Assembly (NCBI GenBank): GCA_934229395.1
Contig: CAKQDL010000033.1
Coordinates: forward strand, 1 to 21,385
Reading direction: 5' to 3'
From: an uncultured Peptococcaceae bacterium
GTDB lineage: Bacteria; Bacillota; Peptococcia; Peptococcales; Peptococcaceae
DNA length: 21,385 nt
The position numbers and the translations under genes are program-made. The notes beneath the pieces were generated by a model that searched no databases, was not told the DNA's origin, and worked only from the letters and a program-made list of their open reading frames with translations. This document shows positions 7,488 through 13,931 of this stretch, piece after piece. The number at the start of each line of letters is the position of its first letter. Position 1 is the first letter of the stretch.

Positions 7488-7517
7488 TCTTGCAAAATGG
7501 TGTACCTTTCTGTAAAG
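7488..7517 (-). promoter_or_regulatory. Candidate recombinase crossover site, left
   Basis: Read leftwards, TTTACAGAAAGGTACAC (7516-7500) is identical to 7626-7642 but inverted. The other half-site (7488-7498, TCTTGCAAAAT) matches the consensus TTTTACAGAAA at 7 of 11 bases. The layout of two half-sites around a short core is that of serine-recombinase crossover sites. Confidence 0.5.
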
Positions 7518-7642
7518 AAAACATGACCAGTTTTTTATTCGCTAGTTTGTGAGGCTTTTCGCCAAAACAGTATGGAAAATTTTGCAGACCCATGATACAA
7601 TCTATTTATATAAGCTTTTGCATCTTTTACAGAAAGGTACAC
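7500..7642. other. Candidate invertible DNA segment
   Basis: Perfect 17-bp inverted repeats (7500-7516 and 7626-7642) enclose 109 bp. The segment lies directly beside a serine recombinase gene and directly upstream of the leftward lipoprotein/XRE/zinc-ribbon cluster. It holds no ORF but has an extended -10 promoter pointing right. Size and layout match invertible promoters described in gut bacteria. A small transposon-derived repeat element is the alternative, but I see no target-site duplication and the right repeat is part of a longer dyad. Confidence 0.5.
7573..7601 (+). promoter_or_regulatory. Promoter inside the candidate invertible segment
   Basis: TGGAAA (7573-7578), 17 bp, then TACAAT (7596-7601) preceded by TGA, an extended -10. 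In the present orientation it fires rightwards, antisense into the 3' end of the recombinase gene. Inverting the segment about the two cores would place the -10 at about 7541-7546 facing left, roughly 80 nt before the lipoprotein start. I found no equally good leftward promoter in the segment. Confidence 0.45.
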
Positions 7643-7654
7643 ATTTCTGTAAAA
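7625..7654 (+). promoter_or_regulatory. Candidate recombinase crossover site, right (perfect dyad)
   Basis: TTTTACAGAAA (7625-7635) and TTTCTGTAAAA (7644-7654) are perfect 11-bp inverted half-sites around an 8-bp core GGTACACA. The central dinucleotide is AC, asymmetric, so the site has a direction, and the left site carries the same core inverted. It lies 9 bp past the recombinase stop codon. Confidence 0.55.
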
Positions 7655-7663
7655 ACCCCCCTT

Positions 7664-8299
7664 TTACAACAACTTGGCTTTTTCGTAAATCTCTGCCCGG
7701 TAACGGAAAGTAGCAAGGGGCATCCCACATTCCTTTGCTGCTGCCGTCCCGGTGATTTCTCCCATTTTCCAACGCTGGTAGACAGAATGAAAATTCTCGG
7801 GCAGCGGTTTGGGTGGCCGCCCAAACCGAATGCCCTTGGTTTTTGCCGCAGCAATACCTTCGGCCTGCCGTTGCCGGATGTTGGTGCGCTCGTTTTCTGC
7901 CACAAAAGACAGCACTTGCAGCACAATGTCACTGAGAAAGGTTCCCAGCAAATCCTTACCTCTCCGTGTATCCAAAAGCGGCATATCCAGCACCACAATG
8001 TCAATGCCTTTTTCCTTTGTGAGAAAGCGCCATTGCTCCAATATTTCTGCGTAATTGCGTCCCAGACGGTCAATGCTCTTGATATAGAGCAGATCGTCTT
8101 TTTTCATTTTTCGCAGCAGCTTTTTATACTGCGGACGCTCGAAATTCTTGCCGGATTGCTTGTCGATATAAACATTTTTCTCAGGTACGCCCACTTCCCG
8201 GAGGGCAATGACCTGACGATCTTCATTTTGCTCTCTGGTAGAAACACGGATGTACCCATAAATTTTCTGCTCGTTCCTGTAGTTCTCGTGATTGTTCAT
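7664..8299 (-). CDS. Serine recombinase (resolvase/invertase family)
   Basis: 211 residues, the size of small resolvases and invertases. The catalytic domain spans about 12-145: IYGYIRVSTREQ with nucleophile Ser20, DKQSGKNFERPQ, and KSIDRLGRNYAEI with the conserved arginines. The arm helix (ENERTNIRQRQAEGIAAAK) is followed by GRPPKPLP and a C-terminal helix-turn-helix (GEITGTAAAKECGMPLATFRYR, about 166-205). The start at 8299 follows GGAGG; the frame is open further upstream but without a ribosome-binding site. No terminator follows, so its transcript would run into the candidate invertible segment and the lipoprotein cluster. It may flip that segment or resolve element co-integrates; the adjoining inverted dyad sites favour the first. 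Confidence 0.9.
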   Translation of the reverse strand: MNNHENYRNEQKIYGYIRVSTREQNEDRQVIALREVGVPEKNVYIDKQSGKNFERPQYKKLLRKMKKDDLLYIKSIDRLGRNYAEILEQWRFLTKEKGIDIVVLDMPLLDTRRGKDLLGTFLSDIVLQVLSFVAENERTNIRQRQAEGIAAAKTKGIRFGRPPKPLPENFHSVYQRWKMGEITGTAAAKECGMPLATFRYRAEIYEKAKLL

Positions 8300-8454
8300 G
8301 GAAAAAATCCTCCTGTTTTGTTGGCTCTGCGGCGAACAGAATCTGTTCCGTGCTAAATTCCATTTGCTGCAAGGCAATGTTTTGATAAAATTCAATTTCA
8401 AACCAGATTTTTGCTTGTGATGCCCTGTCACCCGCTTTCCCGTTTTGCTGGTTT

Positions 8455-8766
8455 ATGCGAAATCAAGCCAAACAGCGAATATCCGCACGGAACCGGGAAG
8501 CCCACCAAGATGATACAACTACTGCGAACAGCCATTCTCCGGCGCTGGATGTGCAACAGAGTTTGCGGGAAGCCATGAACTACAAAGGCAGCGATGCGGA
8601 AAAACAGGCTCGCATTTTTCTCGCAACCTTTGGTATTGACTACGCTGCGATCACGATGGAGCAGTTTGTAAATCTGATAGAGGTTTTGAAACTGTCCAAA
8701 CACCTGAAACCCTTTATTAACCATCGAGGAAAAACCAACATGACCCACGGAAAAGGAAAAAGATAG
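8455..8766 (+). CDS. Hypothetical 103-residue protein
   Basis: I do not recognise this protein. It has a basic, polar N terminus (about 1-40), a helical-looking core (SDAEKQARIFLATFGIDYAA, ITMEQFVNLIEVLKLSKHLK) and a basic Gly/Lys tail. Composition looks like a real protein and the opposite-strand ORF does not. There is no clear ribosome-binding site before the ATG; the frame is open back to 8389, so it could be the 3' part of a longer or broken gene. It is transcribed away from the recombinase and followed by two terminator hairpins. Its place beside a recombinase hints at a mobile-element accessory gene, but nothing in the sequence proves it. Confidence 0.5.
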   Translation: MRNQAKQRISARNREAHQDDTTTANSHSPALDVQQSLREAMNYKGSDAEKQARIFLATFGIDYAAITMEQFVNLIEVLKLSKHLKPFINHRGKTNMTHGKGKR

Positions 8767-8781
8767 CGCAAATAGGCAAAA

Positions 8782-8825
8782 AAATATGCTGGACATGGTT
8801 GAAATCAACCGTGTCCAGCATATTT
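8782..8825. terminator. Long bidirectional terminator hairpin
   Basis: Two 20-nt arms (8782-8801 and 8806-8825) pair with one wobble around AAAT. On the minus strand the stem runs into seven T's, so it likely ends the aminopeptidase operon about 100 nt past its stop. On the plus strand it ends the 103-residue ORF, with a weaker T-rich tail. Confidence 0.85.
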
Positions 8826-8852
8826 CATTTACCCAATCCCGTCGACAGATGC

Positions 8853-8887
8853 CGTAAGTGTAATTTTGAGTGAATTACTTTCTTACG
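8853..8887. other. Intergenic hairpin
   Basis: CGTAAG (8853-8858) pairs with CTTACG (8882-8887), with an inner GTAATT/AATTAC stem. It lies between two terminators, without an ORF. It could be part of a short transcript ending at 8919 or simply terminator-flanking structure. Confidence 0.4.
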
Positions 8888-8892
8888 AGCAC

Positions 8893-8919
8893 CCGCCCAA
8901 CGATGGGGCGGCTTTTTTG
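8893..8919 (+). terminator. Rho-independent terminator
   Basis: CCGCCC (8893-8898) pairs with GGGCGG (8906-8911), followed by six T's. It acts on rightward transcripts and would stop them from running antisense into the aminopeptidase gene. It also marks roughly where codon use changes from the accessory to the core part. Confidence 0.75.
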
Positions 8920-8924
8920 TTGTC

Positions 8925-10148
8925 TTAATCACTCATAAAGGCTAGGGCTAGTTTTTCTAGGGCTTGGATATCGTTGAGGTGGGCTGTTTCGCGCGCGGAG
9001 TGCATGGAGAGCATGGGGATGCCGCAGTCGATGGCCGGGAGGGTGTTGGCGGTTTCTGCGAGGGGGCCGATGGTGGAGCCGCCGCGCATATCTGCTCTAT
9101 TGGCAAAGGTTTGGTGAGGGATGTTGGCGCTTTGGCAGAGGGCGCGGAAGATGGCTTCGCCACGGCCTGTGGTGGCGTAGGAGTGGCTTGCGGAAAGCTT
9201 TAAGACCACGCCTTCGCCCATGACAGGACGCAGCACAGGATCGGCCTTGGTACCATAGCATGGATGCACGCTGTGGGCGCCGTCTAGGCTTAGGAGGAGC
9301 TCATCGGGCGTGTTTGCGAGGTCGGCGGCTTTATAGATGGTGTCTAGGAGGGTGCGCAGACGTGCACTTTGGGCGCCTGAAGGGCTGCGCGATCCAATTT
9401 CTTCGTGGTTGTAGCTCACAAAGAGGGCAATGTGGTGGCGCGGTGCGGCGGCGCGCAGGGCGCTGGTGGCCGCATAGGCACTGGCGAGGTTATCAAGGCG
9501 CGGGCCGCTTACGAGGCCTTCGGTGCCAACAAGGGAAAAGCCTTCGTCACTCACAAGGTAGAGCTCGTGGCTCAGTAGGTCCTCCTCGCGCACGCCGAGG
9601 GCGCGAGCGAGGGCTTGCTCTAGGCTTGGGGCCTTGGCGCTGCCCCAAAGGGCGAGCATTTCGTTTTGCACATTGAGAGGGCCTTCCTCGCGGTGCATAT
9701 GGGCAGCGAGGGAGGGGATGGTGACGCGCTCAGGCAGGGTTAGGAGATGGCCTTGGGGCTTGTCCCAGGTTTTGCCCTTGGTATAGGCTAGGCCCGAGAT
9801 GGCCAAGGGGCGGTCGAGCCAGCTTGCGAGAACGGGGCCGCCGTAGCATTCGAGATTGAGAAGGCTTGCGCCATCACGGCGAATTGTGGGGCTTGGTTTT
9901 AGGCGAAAGCAAGGGGAGTCGTTGTGACTGGCGACGATGCGTGCACCGTCTACACTTTGTGTGGGCATCACGAAGGCTAGGGTGAGGCCTTCTTCGAGGG
10001 GATAAAAATAACGCCCACCCATGCGCAAGGCGCTGTGTCCGTTCCAAGGTAAAAAGCCGGCCTTGGCCAAAAGGGTGTAGCTTTCGCTTGCGGCGTGGTA
10101 AGGGGTGAGGGCGTTTTCTATATAGCTAAAAAATTCGGTTTCATGCAT
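8925..10148 (-). CDS. apeB: M18 family aminopeptidase
   Basis: 407 residues, close to the usual length for the family. The protein is a cytosolic, two-metal (Zn/Co) aminopeptidase that removes N-terminal residues, usually acidic or neutral, from peptides. All metal and catalytic residues are visible: H75 in SHNDSP, D219 in GPRLDNL, E249/E250 in NHEEIGS, D289 in SLDGAHS and H383 in SMHSARET. The start overlaps the stop of the cupin gene by 8 nt, so it is translationally coupled. It is the last gene of a four-gene leftward operon. The gene symbol follows the family name used in Firmicutes; substrate preference is not shown by the sequence. Confidence 0.9.
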   Translation of the reverse strand: MHETEFFSYIENALTPYHAASESYTLLAKAGFLPWNGHSALRMGGRYFYPLEEGLTLAFVMPTQSVDGARIVASHNDSPCFRLKPSPTIRRDGASLLNLECYGGPVLASWLDRPLAISGLAYTKGKTWDKPQGHLLTLPERVTIPSLAAHMHREEGPLNVQNEMLALWGSAKAPSLEQALARALGVREEDLLSHELYLVSDEGFSLVGTEGLVSGPRLDNLASAYAATSALRAAAPRHHIALFVSYNHEEIGSRSPSGAQSARLRTLLDTIYKAADLANTPDELLLSLDGAHSVHPCYGTKADPVLRPVMGEGVVLKLSASHSYATTGRGEAIFRALCQSANIPHQTFANRADMRGGSTIGPLAETANTLPAIDCGIPMLSMHSARETAHLNDIQALEKLALAFMSD

Positions 10149-10464
10149 GGTTGTCGCTTCCTTCTTTGTAAAACACGCACAGCCAAATGGCTGGCGAGGA
10201 GGTAAGGGTCACAAGATGGCGCTCGTGGGCGCGAAGGAGGAGGGGCTCGCCTTTTTTGAGAGCAATTTCGCCACGTCCTTCTATCAATAAGGTGGCGCTG
10301 CCTTCGAGCAAAACGAGCCATTCGTCTTCGTCTTGGTCATACCACGCGTTTTTGGGGGTGGTGTGGCCGTGGCTCACAATGCGCTCAATGCGGCAGCTGC
10401 CCTTTTGGTAGAGAATGCTCACGTCTTCTTCGGGCATGGGGGCGCTTGGTTCAAAAAGGTTCAT
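10141..10464 (-). CDS. Cupin-domain protein
   Basis: 107 residues forming a single small cupin barrel: motif 1 region HTTPKNAWYDQDEDEWLVLL with the conserved acidic residues and G (EGSATLLIEGRG), motif 2 region GEPLLLRAHERHLVTLTS. One-domain cupins of this kind are often metal-binding sensors or isomerases; the substrate is not evident. The start overlaps the upstream glycosylase stop (ATGA) and its own end overlaps the aminopeptidase start, so it is translated as part of the operon. Confidence 0.8.
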   Translation of the reverse strand: MNLFEPSAPMPEEDVSILYQKGSCRIERIVSHGHTTPKNAWYDQDEDEWLVLLEGSATLLIEGRGEIALKKGEPLLLRAHERHLVTLTSSPAIWLCVFYKEGSDNHA

Positions 10465-10970
10465 GGCCTATCCTCCAAGAGATTGAACAAAACTTTGTAG
10501 GCGTCTACAAGCTTGTCGTCGGGCCAATGGCTACGGTTGGCAACAGAGGTTGAGGGGAGACTGGTGGCCTCTAGGCCTGTTTGGGGCAAGAGGTGGCGCT
10601 TGTACAAATCGCGGGCCTTGTTGCCGGTGGTGGCAATATGGCGAAGGTTGGGGTAGCGCACCAAGAGAGCGGCTACGTCGTTGGGGCGCGCGTCACGGAT
10701 GGAGCTGTCGCTGGCGCCTTCTATGTCGCATTCGGCCAATACATCCCACAGCGCTATATGATGGCGCTGGGCAAAATCACGCGCTTCTTCGGGCGTCTTG
10801 GGCACGCTTTCCTGCCAAAGCTTGGCCAAGGTGGGCCAGAAGCGGTTTTGTGGATGGCCGTAATACATACCGCGCTCGCGGGAGCGGGGCGAGGGCATGG
10901 TGCCCAAAATAAGCACCCTGGCCGCAGGATCAATCCAAACGGGCAGGGTGTGATGAACGCGCTCAGCCAT
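10461..10970 (-). CDS. DNA-deoxyinosine/uracil glycosylase-like protein
   Basis: 169 residues from the chosen start. It belongs to the uracil-DNA-glycosylase superfamily: LILGTMPSPRSRERGMYYGH followed by PQNRFWP is the motif of the hypoxanthine (deoxyinosine) DNA glycosylase / Mug-like branch, and LPSTSVANRSHW near the C terminus is the second conserved loop. Such enzymes cut deaminated bases out of DNA to start base excision repair. The open frame extends to 11060, but the ATG at 10970 overlaps the previous gene's stop by 8 nt (ATGGCTGA), gives the normal family length and leaves out a low-complexity leader. Exact base specificity is not shown. Confidence 0.85.
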   Translation of the reverse strand: MAERVHHTLPVWIDPAARVLILGTMPSPRSRERGMYYGHPQNRFWPTLAKLWQESVPKTPEEARDFAQRHHIALWDVLAECDIEGASDSSIRDARPNDVAALLVRYPNLRHIATTGNKARDLYKRHLLPQTGLEATSLPSTSVANRSHWPDDKLVDAYKVLFNLLEDRP

Positions 10971-11505
10971 TGATGATGGCAATTTGGCAGGCTTCCATGG
11001 CTTTGAGGGCTGTTTCGTGGCTTTCTGGGCTGACGCCAGCGCAGAGGTCGGCGCGCACATAAATAGGTACGTTAGGAAGGGTGGATTTTAGGAACATGGC
11101 GTTTGCGATGACGCAAATATCGGTGCACACGCCACAAAGGGTGATGGATGTGAGGGCGTCGGCGTTATGAAGGCGCATGGCAGAATGGGACATGGTAGGA
11201 GAGCCAAAGCCTTGCTTTTCAAAGCCTTGGGCGCCTTTCATAAGGAGGGCGCGCTGGATGCTTTCTTCCACTTCCCAGCCATCGGTGCCAAGGCGGCAAT
11301 GCTCTACCGGAAGATAATGGCCTTCTTGGGTGGTGAGATAATCTGCGCCGTGGGTGTCTTGGGTGTAGTAGACTGGGCCTTGGTGGTTGCGCACGCGCTC
11401 CGCCACCTTTGGCACAATGGCTTGGGCGGCTTCAGAGCCTAGGGAGCCGGTGATAAAATCGCGCTGCATATCAATAACAATGAGCAAATCGTTGGTCGCT
11501 TTCAT
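10963..11505 (-). CDS. Isochorismatase-fold hydrolase, probable nicotinamidase
   Basis: 180 residues. The cysteine-hydrolase triad is present: D12 (VIDMQRDF), K97 (FEKQGF) and C131 in GVCTDICV. D50 and H52 (YTQDTHGADYL) and the EGHYLPVEHC segment match the metal-binding region of nicotinamidase-like members. These enzymes hydrolyse nicotinamide to nicotinate for NAD salvage, so that is the likely role; other amidases of the fold remain possible. The ATG at 11505 follows GGAGGAAACC at proper distance; the longer frame to 11562 would begin upstream of the transcription start. First gene of the leftward operon with its own promoter at 11547-11575. Confidence 0.85.
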   Translation of the reverse strand: MKATNDLLIVIDMQRDFITGSLGSEAAQAIVPKVAERVRNHQGPVYYTQDTHGADYLTTQEGHYLPVEHCRLGTDGWEVEESIQRALLMKGAQGFEKQGFGSPTMSHSAMRLHNADALTSITLCGVCTDICVIANAMFLKSTLPNVPIYVRADLCAGVSPESHETALKAMEACQIAIING

Positions 11506-11546
11506 GGTGGTTTCCTCCGTTTTCCTTTCCGATTTTTTCTGTCTAT

Positions 11547-11575
11547 ATTGTACCAGTTTCACCCTTTAAAGTCAT
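11547..11575 (-). promoter_or_regulatory. Promoter of the nicotinamidase operon
   Basis: On the minus strand ATGACT (11575-11570), 17 bp, TACAAT (11552-11547) with TGG just before it, an extended -10. It starts transcription about 35 nt upstream of the ATG at 11505. Confidence 0.7.
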
Positions 11576-11662
11576 TAACCACTTTTGTATACTCTCTGTG
11601 CACACAACCATCCGTTAATGGCGAATGCGTGTGCTGTGCGTGGACAGCAGTCCTTTTCTGGC

Positions 11663-11691
11663 TTGCATTTGCTGTGGCGGTTTGTTAGAAT
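11663..11691 (+). promoter_or_regulatory. Promoter of the symporter gene
   Basis: TTGCAT (11663-11668), 17 bp, TAGAAT (11686-11691) with a TGT extension. It faces away from the nicotinamidase promoter, giving a divergent arrangement about 90 bp apart. Confidence 0.7.
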
Positions 11692-11741
11692 AGGCGAAGT
11701 GTTGTTCTTTACTATATCTTACAGAAAAGGGGATTGTTACT

Positions 11742-12953
11742 GTGTCTGAAAAGAAAAAGATGGGACTCATTACAAAGCTTGTTATTGGCATTGTTGTGGG
11801 TCTCTTGCTTGGGATGGTTGTGCCGGAACCAGTTATTCGCGCACTTGCAACCTTGGGCTCCATTTTTGGTAGCTACCTAAGCTTCATTATTCCACTCATG
11901 ATTGTGAGCTTTGTTGCAACGGGGATTGGTCACTTGACCTCTGGCGGCGCTGGGAAGCTGTTGGGCGTAACTGTAGCCATCGCTTACTGCTCCACCATCA
12001 TTGCAGGTACCACCGCTTATTTGGTAGACTCTGCTGTGTTCCCGTTCTTCATCACTCCAGAAATCATCGAAAACTTCCAGCAAACTTCTGGCGTGGCCAT
12101 CGAACCATATTTGGATTTCGCTCTAAACCCAGTGTTTGATGTTACCACTGCTATTATTCTTGCTTTTATTTTTGGTATTGGCATCATTGCCCTTCGCAAT
12201 GGCAAGAAGCACAGCGACACTGCTGATCTTATGCTTCGCCTTTTTGACGGTTTCCAAGAAATCGTTAACCTTTGCCTTTCTAAGACCATCTTGCCACTTT
12301 TGCCATTCTACATTGGTATCACCTTTGCAAAAATGAGCTACACTGGCGAAGTGTGGAGCGTGTTGCGCGTCTTCTGGAAGGTTTATGTCGTTATCATCCT
12401 TCTTCATGCACTCTACCTTACCGTTGCTTTCTGCATCGCTGGTGGCGTGTCCAAGAAGAGCCCACTCTTCTACATTAAAAACCAAATTCCTGGTTACCTC
12501 ACCGCTGTTGGTACCCAAAGCTCTGCCATCACCATTCCTGTAAACGTACAATGCGCAGAAAAGAATGGTGTATCTAAGAGCATTCGTGAATTCGTTGTGC
12601 CACTTTGCGCAACCATCCACCTTGCTGGTAGTACCATCACCATCACCTCCTGCGCAACAGGCGTACTTATGATGAGCGGCATGGCCCACAATATTGGCGT
12701 CATGCTTCCATTCGTCTTCACCTTGGGCGTTGTTATGATTGCTGCTCCTGGTGCACCTGGTGGCGCTGTGATGAGTGCTCTTTCCTTCTTGCCAATGATT
12801 GGCATTCCTGTAGAAGGCTCCTTGGCATCTCTTATGATTGCTCTCTACCTCACCCAAGACAGCTTCGGTACCGCGTGCAACGTATCTGGCGACAACGCCA
12901 TTGCCGTTATCATTGATACCTTCAAAGACAAAATCACTGGCCAAAAAGCCTAA
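11742..12953 (+). CDS. Dicarboxylate/amino-acid:cation symporter (DAACS family)
   Basis: 403 residues, polytopic membrane protein. N-terminal helix LVIGIVVGLLLGMVVP, SFIIPLMIVSFVATGIGHLT, and the hallmark re-entrant/TM7-TM8 motifs GTQSSAITIPVNVQ, HLAGSTITITSCATG and AAPGAPGGAVM identify the glutamate/serine-threonine transporter fold. Such carriers couple uptake of acidic or small neutral amino acids to Na+ or H+. The usual NMDGT is replaced by HLAGSTI, so the substrate may differ from glutamate. It starts with GTG after AAAAGGGGATT. Codon use is strongly biased, as in highly expressed genes. It is a single-gene unit with its own promoter and terminator. Confidence 0.9.
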   Translation: MSEKKKMGLITKLVIGIVVGLLLGMVVPEPVIRALATLGSIFGSYLSFIIPLMIVSFVATGIGHLTSGGAGKLLGVTVAIAYCSTIIAGTTAYLVDSAVFPFFITPEIIENFQQTSGVAIEPYLDFALNPVFDVTTAIILAFIFGIGIIALRNGKKHSDTADLMLRLFDGFQEIVNLCLSKTILPLLPFYIGITFAKMSYTGEVWSVLRVFWKVYVVIILLHALYLTVAFCIAGGVSKKSPLFYIKNQIPGYLTAVGTQSSAITIPVNVQCAEKNGVSKSIREFVVPLCATIHLAGSTITITSCATGVLMMSGMAHNIGVMLPFVFTLGVVMIAAPGAPGGAVMSALSFLPMIGIPVEGSLASLMIALYLTQDSFGTACNVSGDNAIAVIIDTFKDKITGQKA

Positions 12954-12961
12954 GTGCATAG

Positions 12962-12985
12962 AGCGCTCCCTAGGGGGCGCTTTTT
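12962..12985 (+). terminator. Terminator of the symporter gene
   Basis: AGCGCTCCC (12962-12970) pairs with GGGGGCGCT with one wobble, followed by a run of T's, 8 nt after the stop codon. Confidence 0.85.
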
Positions 12986-13125
12986 GTTTGACGGCAAGGT
13001 GCATGGTGGTATACGATGAGTAACAAACGTGGTAAATGCGATTTCTGCAATATAAATATCGCAACATAAAAAGGTCTGTGTAACTTTGGTCGGTTACGGG
13101 GCTTTTTTGTTGCGTTCGTTGGGCG

Positions 13126-13131
13126 TATAAT
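13126..13131 (+). promoter_or_regulatory. Probable -10 box of the acetyltransferase gene
   Basis: A perfect TATAAT, but only a T-rich -35 region at 13103-13108. A transcript from here would begin near 13138, which excludes the in-frame ATG at 13130 and supports the start at 13157. A small hairpin with T-run just upstream (about 13078-13108) may insulate it. Confidence 0.5.
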
Positions 13132-13156
13132 GATGCTAGAAAGGAGTGGCGAGGAT

Positions 13157-13588
13157 ATGCATATTGAGGATGCGCGAGCTGCGGATTTTGAGGTGGCGTT
13201 TTCTATTATTGAGCGCCTTTGGGATTACAACAGCTATGATCAGGAAGAGGTGCGTGCCATTTACGAGCGCGTGCTTGAGGACGAAAACAGCTTTGCCTTT
13301 TTTATAAAGGACGAGGCGGGTGCGGTGAAGGGCTTTTGTCATGGCGCCTTCTTTGATACCTTTTGGCTGAGCGGGCAAACGTGCTATGTGTCGAGCCTCT
13401 TTGTGGAGGAGGACGCGCGCCGCACGGGTCTTGGCACGAGGCTTTTGGACCACGCGCGCTCCCTGGCGCAGACGCGTGGATGCAAGGGGATGGTGCTCGA
13501 TTCTGGCCTTGCGCGCACAGGAGCTCACGCTTTTTACGAGGCCTATGGCTTTGACAAAAGTTGCTACGGCTTTGATTATTATTTATAA
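13157..13588 (+). CDS. GNAT-family N-acetyltransferase
   Basis: 143 residues. The GNAT fold is clear: substrate-side helices at the N terminus, the acetyl-CoA motif CYVSSLFVEEDARRTGLGTR (R-x-x-G-x-G) and the C-terminal FYEAYGFDKS. It transfers an acetyl group from acetyl-CoA to an amine; the substrate cannot be told. The start was chosen because AAGGAG and GAGGAT lie just before it and because an upstream ATG falls inside the promoter. It stands alone before the tRNA genes, with no obvious terminator after it. Confidence 0.85.
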   Translation: MHIEDARAADFEVAFSIIERLWDYNSYDQEEVRAIYERVLEDENSFAFFIKDEAGAVKGFCHGAFFDTFWLSGQTCYVSSLFVEEDARRTGLGTRLLDHARSLAQTRGCKGMVLDSGLARTGAHAFYEAYGFDKSCYGFDYYL

Positions 13589-13662
13589 GAAAGAGGCCCA
13601 GACGCCTTTGCCCTTAAATTGCAAAAAGTTAACGACTTTTTTAAAAAAGTTTTGGAAAGATG

Positions 13663-13691
13663 TTGACAGAATAGGCGCGTGCCACTATAAT
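13663..13691 (+). promoter_or_regulatory. Consensus promoter of the tRNA-Ser/tRNA-Arg unit
   Basis: TTGACA (13663-13668), exactly 17 bp, TATAAT (13686-13691): a perfect sigma-70-type promoter, 17 bp before the first tRNA base. Confidence 0.9.
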
Positions 13692-13708
13692 AATCATTGT
13701 TATGGCGA

Positions 13709-13796
13709 GGAGAGATGACCGAGAGGCCGAAGGTGCTCCCCTGCTAAGGGAGTATACGGGTGAACCGTATCGAGGGTTCGAATCCCTCTCTCTCCG
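13709..13796 (+). tRNA. tRNA-Ser (GCT)
   Basis: 88 nt with the long variable arm of class II tRNAs (GTATACGGGTGAACCGTATC). Acceptor arms GGAGAGA and TCTCTCC pair; the anticodon loop CTGCTAA carries GCT, reading AGC/AGU; the T arm is GAGGG-TTCGAAT-CCCTC. CCA is not encoded. It is 3 nt ahead of tRNA-Arg in one transcript. Confidence 0.95.
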
Positions 13797-13799
13797 TAG

Positions 13800-13873
13800 G
13801 CGCTGTTAGCTCAGCTGGATAGAGCGTTTGGCTACGGACCAAAAGGCCAGGGGTTCGAATCCCTTACAGCGCG
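13800..13873 (+). tRNA. tRNA-Arg (ACG), copy 1
   Basis: 74 nt. Acceptor arms GCGCTGT and ACAGCGC pair; the anticodon loop CTACGGA carries ACG, whose A34 is normally deaminated to inosine by TadA to read CGU/CGC/CGA. CCA is not encoded. It is identical to the copy at 14483-14556. Confidence 0.95.
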
Positions 13874-13874
13874 G

Positions 13875-13906
13875 AAGACTCAAGGATTAGTCCTTGAGTC
13901 TTTTTT
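13875..13906 (+). terminator. Terminator of the tRNA pair
   Basis: GACTCAAGGA (13877-13886) pairs perfectly with TCCTTGAGTC (13891-13900), followed by six T's. It ends the tRNA transcript just after tRNA-Arg and overlaps the frame upstream of the next gene's real start. Confidence 0.9.
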
Positions 13907-13931
13907 GGTTTTACGAGAAAGGATGAAAAGT

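Noticed and set aside
7500..7642. Insertion-sequence or MITE reading of the 17-bp inverted repeats
   Set aside because: No target-site duplication at the edges (ATG outside the left, ATT outside the right), and the right repeat belongs to a longer perfect dyad that extends past the would-be end. Kept only as an alternative.
7664..8431. Longer 255-residue recombinase start
   Set aside because: The extra residues do not resemble the family N terminus and lack a ribosome-binding site; GGAGG precedes the ATG at 8299.
8428..8808. 126-codon minus-strand ORF opposite the 103-residue ORF
   Set aside because: It runs through the terminator hairpin, has no ribosome-binding site, and its composition looks like an antisense shadow.
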